A DNA stretch of 64,000 nt, taken from assembly GCA_023410575.1 (NCBI GenBank), contig JAEYPP010000083.1:1-64000 (forward strand), written 5' to 3'. Positions 33,441 to 42,368 of the stretch are shown one piece after another. The position numbers and the translations under genes are program-made. The notes under the pieces are model-generated. The model was given only the letters and a program-made list of their open reading frames with translations, was not told where the DNA came from and ran no database searches. Origin of the DNA: Bacillota bacterium. GTDB lineage: Bacteria > Bacillota > Clostridia > Lachnospirales > Lachnospiraceae. The number at the start of each line of letters is the position of its first letter. Positions within the stretch are counted from its first letter, which is position 1.

Positions 33441-36053
33441 CTATTTGTTATCATTATTTACAGCTTGAGCTGCTGTACGACCAGATACAAAGATTTCAAC
33501 GATTGCATTACCACCTAAACGGTTACCACCATGGATACCACCAGTTACTTCTCCGGCAGCATATAAACCTTTGATAATATTACCGTTGCTATCAAGACAA
33601 TGACGGTCAATATCAACAGCTAAACCACCCATTGTATGGTGTGTAGAAGGAGCCATAACACGAACGCGTAATTGAACTCCATCAAGTGTATAAGTATCTG
33701 CTTTGTAAGAACCATCCTCGTTCTTTTCAGCGAAACCAATTAATCTGCTTGACTGAGATTTCGCAACATCTGCTGGTTGTTTGCCAGCCATAATTGCCTT
33801 ATCATAGCTCTCAATAGTTTCACGAACAGTAGCAGCATCTGTAGGCATACCCATCTGTGTAAATAATTCAGCAAGTTGATCCACAGTTCTTACGTACTGT
33901 CTCATCTCAACATCTTCATTCTTGTATAGATATGGGCCAGGGATTGGAGCTTCTGCATTAGCGATTTCGATAAATACACCCTTAGAACCATTTACTTCAA
34001 TACCATTTTTGAATTCTGCTAGTGATAAAACGTCACGTTCGGATGTTTCATTTACGAAACGTTTACCAGTGGTTGGATTGATATAGATTGCATAGTCACC
34101 ACCACCAAATGCTAAGTTTCCATCATCAATCCAGCTGATTGGCATCATCTGTGTCCAACCCATGCCAGTTACAGTTGCACCAACAGCCGCACCCATTTTG
34201 ATACCATCTCCCTGTAAAGAGGAACGGTTTGTTGTTTTCGTTGAAGTGGAAACAAATTCAGAAGACCAATATTTATTGCTATCTACAACCTGTTGAAGAT
34301 TAGCAGCATAACCACCAGTAGCTAAGATAACGCCCTTCTTAGCATTTGCAGTAACCTCTGTACCATCATACATCGTAGCTTTTACACCTGTTACTCTACC
34401 ATCTGCATCAACAATTAAGTCGTTTGCAGTAGTTCTAACCATGATTTGATTATGATCATTTGCATTTAAAACAGTCTGACGAGGTGCTACAAAGTAAGTT
34501 CCCCAACGACCTGGATACTCTTCTTTAGTGCCATCACCATCTGTATCTACGTTAGCGCCAATGAACTGATTTTCTCTGTACCATAAAGCACCAATTAAAG
34601 TAGGCTGTGAATCTTCAACGAATGTTGAACCCTGCGCTGTTAACCATTGTTTTAATTCTTGACCATCCTCAATGAACTGGCTAACTAACTCGAAATCACC
34701 ATAGTTCCATTCTGACATATCAGCACTTGGACGAAGACCACCATAATAAGTCTGGAAAATATGTAAATTCACAGTAGAGAATAAAGTTAACTCACCTTCT
34801 GTTTTACCAGCTTTTAACTGAGGTTCAGCCCAATCTAAATAAGCTTTGATTTCTGTCTTTAATTCTTTTAAAGTTGGAAGATATTCTGCATGAACACCAT
34901 GTTTGGATAGTTCTTTTACATCACCTGCAACAAACTCGTTGTTCTTATAAAAATCAGCATCAAATGCATCCTCTGACCAATTTAAGATAACTTTTAATTC
35001 ATCAATACATCCTTGAACTGATTTTACTTTATTGTAAGTATTTCCATCGTAACCAACACCAGTAGTAGCATCTGGATCAGCAGGATCCCATACTAGATAT
35101 GGCATAACACTTTGATACTGTCCACCAGATACAACGGTGTTACCACCGATTTCGGCATTTTTTTCAATAATAAGAACTGTGTTACCTTGTTGTGCTGCTT
35201 CTGCAGCTGCTGCGATACCTGCACCGCCGGCACCTACTACCACCACATCCCAAGTATCTTCAATAGGAGCCTTTGCTTCATATGTAACCGTATTTTTCTT
35301 AAAAGCATCAAGATCTGAAGCACTTGCTTGTTGTGCTGCATCATTCACTGCATTTTTAACTGCTAAACTAGTGAAAGTTGCACCGGATACAGAATCAATA
35401 CCTGTACCATTTGCATTTTTGATATCATCAAATAAATAGTTATATGCAACATCACCAACATGTTCTGTTTCTTTTGACTCTTTTACAACAATATTAGTAA
35501 TTCCGTTATCACTAAAAGTTACGTCTAATACTACAGGACCATTATATCCAGAACCAGTTCCTGTATAAGTTCCTGCTTGATATGTAACTGGCACATTCTC
35601 TTTCGTTGCGGCTGGAGAACCTGAAATTAATGTACTTACATCAACACCTGCAGATTCTAATGCGGCTTTCACTGCTTCTACAATACCATTGCAAGAATTT
35701 GTTGCACCACTAATTACATCTACTTCAATTGACTGAGCTGCAATAATGTCCTTTGGAATCTGATCGATTGCGGGATCACTAAGACCAGGTGTTTCACTAT
35801 GTTCTTTAATCGTAATACCTGTAATTGCATCACTTGATAATGTCACTTCTACTGTAATGTCACCGTTGTTACCCTTTCCTGTACCTGTGTAAGTTCCAGG
35901 TGTAAATTTCCCACTTCCTTCAACTGCTGTTGTTGGTTGGGTTGTTGGCTGTGTTGTCTCCTTTGACTTATCTTTGGAACAGCCAGCTAAACTAACGACC
36001 AATGAAGTAACCATTGTGGCAACTATAAGACTTTTTAATGTTTTCTTTCTCAT
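33441..36053 (-). CDS. Lipoprotein flavin reductase (fumarate reductase/UrdA-like) with two covalent FMN domains
   Basis: An 870-residue surface lipoprotein: lipobox LAGC (Cys25), a Thr/Pro/Gln linker, two FMN-binding domains (about 48-140 and 158-245) and a flavocytochrome-c-type FAD domain (about 265-870). Each FMN domain has the ApbE flavinylation motif, DVISGATN (Thr118) and DSVSGATF (Thr226). The FAD part has GAGGAGIAAA (274-283), TGKRFVNETSERD and THHTMGGL, residues used for fumarate-type substrates. The arrangement matches the extracellular reductases that receive electrons through flavin-based extracellular electron transfer. The natural acceptor is unknown; fumarate, urocanate or related enoates are possible. 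Confidence 0.9.
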   Translation of the reverse strand: MRKKTLKSLIVATMVTSLVVSLAGCSKDKSKETTQPTTQPTTAVEGSGKFTPGTYTGTGKGNNGDITVEVTLSSDAITGITIKEHSETPGLSDPAIDQIPKDIIAAQSIEVDVISGATNSCNGIVEAVKAALESAGVDVSTLISGSPAATKENVPVTYQAGTYTGTGSGYNGPVVLDVTFSDNGITNIVVKESKETEHVGDVAYNYLFDDIKNANGTGIDSVSGATFTSLAVKNAVNDAAQQASASDLDAFKKNTVTYEAKAPIEDTWDVVVVGAGGAGIAAAAEAAQQGNTVLIIEKNAEIGGNTVVSGGQYQSVMPYLVWDPADPDATTGVGYDGNTYNKVKSVQGCIDELKVILNWSEDAFDADFYKNNEFVAGDVKELSKHGVHAEYLPTLKELKTEIKAYLDWAEPQLKAGKTEGELTLFSTVNLHIFQTYYGGLRPSADMSEWNYGDFELVSQFIEDGQELKQWLTAQGSTFVEDSQPTLIGALWYRENQFIGANVDTDGDGTKEEYPGRWGTYFVAPRQTVLNANDHNQIMVRTTANDLIVDADGRVTGVKATMYDGTEVTANAKKGVILATGGYAANLQQVVDSNKYWSSEFVSTSTKTTNRSSLQGDGIKMGAAVGATVTGMGWTQMMPISWIDDGNLAFGGGDYAIYINPTTGKRFVNETSERDVLSLAEFKNGIEVNGSKGVFIEIANAEAPIPGPYLYKNEDVEMRQYVRTVDQLAELFTQMGMPTDAATVRETIESYDKAIMAGKQPADVAKSQSSRLIGFAEKNEDGSYKADTYTLDGVQLRVRVMAPSTHHTMGGLAVDIDRHCLDSNGNIIKGLYAAGEVTGGIHGGNRLGGNAIVEIFVSGRTAAQAVNNDNK

Positions 36054-36107
36054 GTTATCCTCCCTATCTTCAGCTTGTTAAATTAATCACATAAAAAGTA
36101 CATCTTA

Positions 36108-36136
36108 ATTATAAATGATATTTGTATTATGGTCAA
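36108..36136 (-). promoter_or_regulatory. Promoter of the flavin reductase gene
   Basis: TTGACC (36131-36136) and TATAAT (36108-36113) separated by 17 bp on the minus strand, 55 bp before the ATG at 36053. A near-consensus vegetative promoter, suggesting high basal expression. Confidence 0.75.
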
Positions 36137-36425
36137 GTATTTTATACCAATCTCCTAGGAAAAGGATGGTAATTTCATTAATTCTTTATTTTTTCTAAAT
36201 TTTACTATATTTTTTCCATTTATTCTTATTACATCAATACCATTTCACATATAATGGGAATTTATATAAATATCACGATATGTGATGTTTCATTAAAATG
36301 TCAAACAATTAACAGAATTCCACCAATTTAAACGTTAATATAATCCTAAAGAATCCATTGCTCATTGTTAGATAAATATAAATTAAGATTGGTTACAAAA
36401 AAATCTTTATGAAGATGCAAACTTG
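36137..36425. other. Divergent intergenic region between flavin reductase and tyrS
   Basis: AT-rich spacer with no open frame of note. No T-box leader for tyrS: neither the specifier-loop fold nor the conserved T-box sequence (a TGGNACCGCG-type motif) was found between here and the tyrS start. Confidence 0.5.
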
Positions 36426-36454
36426 TTGAAAAAAAAAACGCTTTCATATATAAT
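36426..36454 (+). promoter_or_regulatory. Promoter of tyrS
   Basis: TTGAAA (36426-36431) and TATAAT (36449-36454) with a 17-bp spacer, about 100 bp upstream of the tyrS ATG. Confidence 0.75.
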
Positions 36455-36556
36455 AAAAATAATGTTTATCAAACTCTAGATTCGTTTGCAAAGCTTATTT
36501 TTAATAGCTTACACATACAAATCAATATTGAATACAAAATACAAGGAGGAAAGATT

Positions 36557-37789
36557 ATGTCAGAAAATGTTTATGACGTACTCTTAGAGCGCGGTTTTAT
36601 TGAACAGGCGACTCACGAAACCGAAATCAGAGAGTTACTAGGAAAGGAAAAAGTAACTTTTTATATTGGCTTTGATGCTACCGCTGATAGCTTAACAGCA
36701 GGACACTTCTTAACTGTAATGGCAATGATGCATATGCAGCGTGCAGGTCATAGACCAATCGCTTTACTTGGTGGTGGAACTACTATGATTGGAGATCCTA
36801 CTGGAAAATCCGACATGAGAACGATTATGACTCGTGAAGTTATTGAACACAACGCACAATGTTTCCAAAAACAGTTATCCAAGTTTATTAATTTTGATGA
36901 TAATAATGCTATTATTGCAAACAATGCAGATTGGTTATTAGATCTTAACTATGTCGATTTTCTACGTGAAATCGGTGTTCACTTCTCCGTTAATAAGATG
37001 TTAACCGCCGATTGTTACAAGCAAAGAATGGAACGTGGTTTAACCTTCTTCGAGTTTAACTATATGTTAATGCAATCCTACGATTTCTGGGTACTTTACA
37101 ATAAATATGGCTGTAAGCTTGAGTTAGGTGGTAACGACCAGTGGTCTAATATTTTAGGTGGTGTTGATTTAATTCGTCGTAAAGAACAAGCTCCAGCTTA
37201 TGGCCTGACCTTCAAATTATTAACAACAAGCGAAGGTAAAAAGATGGGTAAAACAATGAAGGGCGCTGTTTGGTTGAATCCAGAAAAGACCTCTCCTTAT
37301 GAATTCTATCAATACTGGAGAAATATTGAAGATGTTAAGGTAGAGGAATGTTTAGGTTTATTAACTTTCTTACCAATGGAAGAAGTTCGTAGATTAGGTG
37401 CTCTTGAAGGTTCTGAAATCAACCATGCAAAAGAAGTATTAGCTTACGAAATCACAAAAATAGTTCATGGTGAAGAGGAGGCAAAAAAAGCTCAAGACGC
37501 GGCAAGAAGCTTATTTGTTAGTGGAGCAACCAGTGAGCATATGCCTACTACTATTTACCCAATATCCCAATTTAATGAAGGAATTGACTTAATTACATTA
37601 ATTATGGATGCTAAACTGGCAACTTCTCGTTCCGACGCAAGAAGAAATATTGAACAAGGTGGCGTTAGTGTTAATGATATTAAAGTAACTGATTTCAATC
37701 GCAAATTCACACCTTCTGACTTTAATTCAGAAGGAGCCTTGTTAGTAAAAAAAGGAAAGAAAGCATACCACTTATTTAGGGCTGAATAA
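36557..37789 (+). CDS. tyrS: Tyrosyl-tRNA synthetase
   Basis: A 410-residue class I synthetase that charges tRNA-Tyr in the cytoplasm. The HIGH-type region is DSLTAGHFLTVMAMM and the KMSKS-type loop is KKMGKTMKGAVW; YGCKLELGGNDQWSNI forms the tyrosine pocket. The C-terminal ~65 residues form an S4 RNA-binding domain (TSRSDARRNIEQGGVSVND). AAGGAGGAAAG precedes the ATG. It is the TyrS (rather than TyrZ) form and shows no T-box leader, unlike many Firmicute synthetase genes. The zinc-ribbon gene starts 40 bp downstream and may be cotranscribed. Confidence 0.96.
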   Translation: MSENVYDVLLERGFIEQATHETEIRELLGKEKVTFYIGFDATADSLTAGHFLTVMAMMHMQRAGHRPIALLGGGTTMIGDPTGKSDMRTIMTREVIEHNAQCFQKQLSKFINFDDNNAIIANNADWLLDLNYVDFLREIGVHFSVNKMLTADCYKQRMERGLTFFEFNYMLMQSYDFWVLYNKYGCKLELGGNDQWSNILGGVDLIRRKEQAPAYGLTFKLLTTSEGKKMGKTMKGAVWLNPEKTSPYEFYQYWRNIEDVKVEECLGLLTFLPMEEVRRLGALEGSEINHAKEVLAYEITKIVHGEEEAKKAQDAARSLFVSGATSEHMPTTIYPISQFNEGIDLITLIMDAKLATSRSDARRNIEQGGVSVNDIKVTDFNRKFTPSDFNSEGALLVKKGKKAYHLFRAE

Positions 37790-37829
37790 ATAATTAACTT
37801 GTTATAATATAACGATAGGAGGGGTGATT

Positions 37830-38906
37830 ATGCCTTGGTGTCCAAAATGTAAAACCGAGTACAAAAAAGGGGTTGCTGTTTGCGTTGACTGTGGCTCTGA
37901 GTTATCAGACGAACAGCCTGAGATTTATGACTACTCAAAACTATGTACACTCGAAAAAAAAGAAGTAGCTGAGAAACTAATAAAATACTTAGAGTATTCC
38001 AACATTATTAGTCACTTTGAGTATGAAGAGAATGAACTAGGATATGTTGTGTATGTACGTGATGATGAGTTAAAAAAAGCAAAGAAAGCCTTTAATGCCT
38101 TTTATTCTGTTGAGCTAGAACTACTCTCCACTCCTAATTCTGAAACTATTATTTCTCTTAAAACTGATGAAGAGACACTTTCTAATAAAGAAGATCTTTC
38201 TGATATAGAGACTCTTTCCGACGAGGAGACACTTTCTGATAAAAAAGATCTTTCTGATGACATTGTTAATTCTATGGATACTAAAAAGGATGCTGATGAG
38301 GATAATTCAGTTGCAGACATTGATGCTGATTCAGAAACTAAGACATTTGTTGATTATGATGGTATCACAGAAGAGGAAGTTGAATTACTTCAAGACAGAT
38401 CACAAATAACGAAGATGATGTATGACGGTGGTACTTACGAGAAAAAAAGTGATAAATTAAAAGATTTGAAATCCACAGCAGTAACATTCTTCTTCTTTAG
38501 TTTTGTTGTTTTGATTCTTATCGGATTGAATCTTATTGGAATTGTTAATTATCTTGGTGGAATACTTCAATATTGCATTGTAACAGCTATGGCGATTGGC
38601 TTTTTAATCGTAGGTATTAATTCTATACAGAGAGCAAAAAAAGTTGCAAAAGAAGCAATCAAGGAAGCTGAAGATATCCAAAAGATTACTGATTGGATGA
38701 ATCTAAATGTAACAGAAGATACAATCAATGAGTTGAAAAATCCTTCTCTATCCGATGAAGCTAATTTTATTCACATTATGGATGCTATCAAACGACTTAT
38801 AGTGGATGAATTTGATATAAGGGATGATGCATTTCTTGACTATATAGTTGAAGAATTCTATAATAGCAAATTTGGTGTACAATCCTTTGAACAAGAGGAA
38901 GTATAA
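37830..38906 (+). CDS. Zinc-ribbon membrane protein with acidic repeats
   Basis: A 358-residue protein of unknown function. The N-terminus MPWCPKCKTEYKKGVAVCVD holds CxxC pairs of a zinc ribbon (CPKC and, just after, CVDCG). Residues about 110-150 form imperfect acidic repeats (variants of ETLSDEEDLSD), encoded by a 12-18 bp repetitive region. Two membrane helices lie near 212-235 and 240-260, followed by a helical cytoplasmic tail. A GTG two codons upstream exists, but AGGAGGGG favours the ATG at 37830. Position after tyrS says little about function. Confidence 0.65.
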   Translation: MPWCPKCKTEYKKGVAVCVDCGSELSDEQPEIYDYSKLCTLEKKEVAEKLIKYLEYSNIISHFEYEENELGYVVYVRDDELKKAKKAFNAFYSVELELLSTPNSETIISLKTDEETLSNKEDLSDIETLSDEETLSDKKDLSDDIVNSMDTKKDADEDNSVADIDADSETKTFVDYDGITEEEVELLQDRSQITKMMYDGGTYEKKSDKLKDLKSTAVTFFFFSFVVLILIGLNLIGIVNYLGGILQYCIVTAMAIGFLIVGINSIQRAKKVAKEAIKEAEDIQKITDWMNLNVTEDTINELKNPSLSDEANFIHIMDAIKRLIVDEFDIRDDAFLDYIVEEFYNSKFGVQSFEQEEV

Positions 38907-38925
38907 CCTAAAAACAATTTAAAAG

Positions 38926-38987
38926 AACCCTCGTGGAGTTACAGTTCTATCATCAATGATATGAAAACTATAATTCCGTGAGGGTTT
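38926..38987 (+). terminator. Terminator of the tyrS unit
   Basis: Outer arms AACCCTCGTGGAGTTA and TAATTCCGTGAGGGTT pair with few mismatches and are followed by TTTATC on the plus strand, 20 bp after the zinc-ribbon gene stop. In reverse it can also serve the converging SNF2 gene. Confidence 0.7.
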
Positions 38988-39043
38988 TATCTATTTATAC
39001 TCTATTATTTGATAATCATTTTCCTTATAGTTCCTTTTCTTTG

Positions 39044-42000
39044 TTAACGGAAAATTTCTTCAAGTTCTTCCTTTGTTAACGTATTAATGAAAACTTCTTT
39101 CGATTGAATAATCGCATCAGAAAGTTCCTTTTTCTTACGTTGTAATTTAAAAATTTTCTCTTCAATTGTATTCTTTGTTAATAGCTTAATGACATGTACA
39201 TTATTTTTTTGACCGATTCGATAAACTCGATCCGTTGCCTGCTCCTCTACTGCTGGATTCCACCATGGATCGTAATGAATCACAGTATCTGCTCCGACTA
39301 GGTTTAAGCCAGTTCCACCAGCCTTTAGAGAAATTAAGAAAATATCCCCCTCTCCGCTATTGAAACGTTTTACATAATCGTTACGTTCGGTTATTGGTGT
39401 ACTTCCTTCCAGATAAAAATAATGAATCCCCACTTTCTGTAACTCTTCTTCTATAATTTTTAACATCGAAGTAAATTGGGAAAACACAAGAATGCGATGG
39501 TCATTTGCCATTGCTTCTTCAATCACTTCAAGTAATAGATCAAGCTTTCCAGAACCACCATTATAGTTTTCAATAAATGTACTTGGGTGACAGCAAATCT
39601 GACGAAGACGTGTAAGAGCCGCCAAAATCTTCATCTGACTCCTTTCAATCCCCTTAGTCTGAATCTCACTAAAAATGTCACTTCGGATCTCTGATAGATA
39701 GGAAAGATATACTTTTTTCTGTTCCTCCGTCATCTCAGTCACAATCTTCTCTTCTATCTTCTCTGGAAGATCATCCAAAACATCCTTTTTCATACGTCGA
39801 AGAACAAATGGGTGAATTCTCTTATTTAAATTATTAAGAGCTTCACTATCTTCTTTTAAAATTTGTTTTTCATAGCGATTGACAAACTTTGAGTGTGTCA
39901 TAAGATAGTCTGGCATAATAAAATCAAAGATCGACCATAGTTCGGACAAACTATTTTCAATCGGTGTACCTGTCAAGGCAAACCGATGTTTTGATTCTAA
40001 CTGTTTTACCGATATTGCATTTTGGGAGGAAGCATTCTTTATGAATTGCGCTTCATCTATAAATACGGTATTAAACGTAATCTTCTGATAATGTCTTACA
40101 TCTCTACGCATCAAAGGATAGGAAGTAATTAATATATCATATTGTTCATAGCTTTCAATTAATGTTTGACGCTCCTGTGGATTTCCAGTAATAACAAGAG
40201 CATTTAGAAATGGGGCAAAAGTTTCAATTTCATCTTGCCAGTTAAATACGAGAGAGGTTGGACACACGATTAAAAATTTTCTGTGTTCTTCAACGTGCGA
40301 ATTTACTTTACCTGCAATATAAACAATTGATTGTAGTGTTTTTCCAAGACCCATATCATCAGCTAGTATACCACCTAAATTATTGTCTGCAAGTGAATTT
40401 AACCACTGATAACCGATTTTTTGATATGGGCGAAGAGTTGCCTCGATTTGATCAGGTACTTCATAAACTTTTTTTATCGGATTTAGTATATGCTCAATTA
40501 ACTCTTCAAAGTGAACATTCTTTTCTACGATAAAATCTGTATGATTTAGAGTTTCTTCTAAATAAAATGCTTTATTCTTTGATAATTTAATTGGTTCTGC
40601 CGTCAAGGACTTGACAGAAACATTCAACTCCTCTAACATACTTGATACTTTAGCAATTCTCTCATCTTCTAAGTCGATAAAACTACCATCTTTTAAACGA
40701 TAGTATTTCTTTTTAAGTTGAAACGAGCGAAACATTGCCTTTAATTCATCCTTAGGAATACTCTCAGTGTCTATATCCATTTCTAATAAATCGATATCAT
40801 TGCTCACACGTAAACCTACATGGAAATTACTTGTTGACCGAACACCAATTTTCTTAAAGCTTTCTGAGTAATAGGTTTCACAAACACTTGTAAGTTCTTG
40901 CATTCTTTCTGTTAAGAATTCAAAGATGCTTGTATCATTTTTCATCAGAAAAAACGTAGAATGTGGTTCGAAGTCCATCTGTTCGAGTAATCGCATAATC
41001 TCATATTCTTGTTCTTTTTGTCGGATAAGAATATATTCTTCTGTACGCGGGCTCTCGAAACAATTAAATTCGTATTCTCCATACTTAAATTTTAGTTCCG
41101 CTTTAATTCCATTATTTAGTTTGTCTAGATAAACAATACATTGCAATGGTAATTGAAGATAACGGCTCTTTAATCCTTCTGGAATCTCAATGTCCATAGT
41201 TTCATGGAGTTTTGGTAAAACTTCCTCAAGAAAACGTTGTTTCAACTCACCATGAAAAGATAACGGTTTTTTATCTTTTCCTAAAGTATTATAAAATGGC
41301 ACGTAATTTCTTGTAAATTTCTGTGTTGGAGAATAAATATTACCATTAAAGTAAATTAAGGAACCATCCTCTGATAGAGATACAACTGGTTCCCTCTCTT
41401 TATAATCTAAAAGTATCCTGTCATCATAAACATCCAGTTCATAAGCGATATTGGGATTCCCTTTTTGGTAATGAATATCATCCAATTTGCGTTGATATAA
41501 TTCCAATCGGAACGGATTACTACCCATTAAGCTTAAAAACTTCTCTAACATGCGCTTGGTCAACATAATCTGATGTTTTGCAAATATTTTTGAATAGGAT
41601 GTTTTATCAATTACTTCTTGAATTTCAAAAATTTCCAATAAAAAATCTAGCAGCTGAGTAGAGGTTTTATCGAATTCACTCTCACCTGCAATGAATTTAA
41701 AGTCTTTTCCTAGAACAATATTTTCTTTTCCATTATAATCAGTCAGAAACTTCTTTATCGATTGAACCTTATACATATGCGTATTTCCAACATGTAACAT
41801 AAGCATTGCATAATTATCGTGTCGTAACATTGCTGGAATTATTATCGTAGGCAACACACGAAATACTTCACCTTCTGCTTTTGTGTCATCTTGATTCGCA
41901 AAATAGTCAAGTACTTGATATGCTTTCTTTTCTTCTGGAGTCTTTGGTTCTTCCATCGTTGCCTTTTCTTGGCATTTTAATAAGAACAATAAGCTCGCTA

Positions 42001-42253
42001 CCACATGCTTACATGCTCCTTTTTCTTTTAGATGAGAGGGACATTTACATGTATAATCAAAAGATCCGTCATCTTTTTCCAAAATAGATACTTGATAGGT
42101 ATAACTACCTTTAACTTGAAGTTTATATTGATTTGCTGCTTTTGAGAAAGTCGCATTGATAACACGGTTTGTCTTGTAATATTGTAAACCTCTAGAATAA
42201 ACAATATCACTTGATGCTAAATTTCTGATCCCGTTTCTTGATAGTCGCAACAT
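39044..42253 (-). CDS. SNF2-family helicase with SWIM zinc finger
   Basis: A 1069-residue bacterial Snf2 protein. A SWIM zinc finger (about 53-82: CKCPSHLKEKGACKHVV, CxCx(n)CxH pattern) lies at the N-terminus, a long SNF2-associated domain follows (about 100-570), then the DEXH ATPase core with LADDMGLGKTLQS (Walker A) and FIDEAQFIKN (motif II), and the C-terminal RecA lobe with GSTPITERNDYVKRF and ATDRVYRIGQ. Domain order is as in HepA/RapA relatives of Firmicutes. Probably a DNA translocase acting in transcription or repair; a specific partner is not visible. Confidence 0.92.
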   Translation of the reverse strand: MLRLSRNGIRNLASSDIVYSRGLQYYKTNRVINATFSKAANQYKLQVKGSYTYQVSILEKDDGSFDYTCKCPSHLKEKGACKHVVASLLFLLKCQEKATMEEPKTPEEKKAYQVLDYFANQDDTKAEGEVFRVLPTIIIPAMLRHDNYAMLMLHVGNTHMYKVQSIKKFLTDYNGKENIVLGKDFKFIAGESEFDKTSTQLLDFLLEIFEIQEVIDKTSYSKIFAKHQIMLTKRMLEKFLSLMGSNPFRLELYQRKLDDIHYQKGNPNIAYELDVYDDRILLDYKEREPVVSLSEDGSLIYFNGNIYSPTQKFTRNYVPFYNTLGKDKKPLSFHGELKQRFLEEVLPKLHETMDIEIPEGLKSRYLQLPLQCIVYLDKLNNGIKAELKFKYGEYEFNCFESPRTEEYILIRQKEQEYEIMRLLEQMDFEPHSTFFLMKNDTSIFEFLTERMQELTSVCETYYSESFKKIGVRSTSNFHVGLRVSNDIDLLEMDIDTESIPKDELKAMFRSFQLKKKYYRLKDGSFIDLEDERIAKVSSMLEELNVSVKSLTAEPIKLSKNKAFYLEETLNHTDFIVEKNVHFEELIEHILNPIKKVYEVPDQIEATLRPYQKIGYQWLNSLADNNLGGILADDMGLGKTLQSIVYIAGKVNSHVEEHRKFLIVCPTSLVFNWQDEIETFAPFLNALVITGNPQERQTLIESYEQYDILITSYPLMRRDVRHYQKITFNTVFIDEAQFIKNASSQNAISVKQLESKHRFALTGTPIENSLSELWSIFDFIMPDYLMTHSKFVNRYEKQILKEDSEALNNLNKRIHPFVLRRMKKDVLDDLPEKIEEKIVTEMTEEQKKVYLSYLSEIRSDIFSEIQTKGIERSQMKILAALTRLRQICCHPSTFIENYNGGSGKLDLLLEVIEEAMANDHRILVFSQFTSMLKIIEEELQKVGIHYFYLEGSTPITERNDYVKRFNSGEGDIFLISLKAGGTGLNLVGADTVIHYDPWWNPAVEEQATDRVYRIGQKNNVHVIKLLTKNTIEEKIFKLQRKKKELSDAIIQSKEVFINTLTKEELEEIFR

Positions 42254-42368
42254 AAATGTTACTTCCTCCTATGTTATTCTATCCATGAACCTTGAATTCA
42301 AGTTCAATCAGTATCTTATTATTATATCACATATTGCGAAATAAACTAATATTTTTTTCAATGTTTTG

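Noticed and set aside
36433..36446. Catabolite-responsive element in the tyrS promoter (AAAAAACGCTTTCA)
   Set aside because: Only the right half matches well, and the A run makes the left half uninformative.
36137..36556. T-box riboswitch for tyrS
   Set aside because: No T-box consensus, specifier loop or terminator between promoter and start; the ~100-nt leader is too short.
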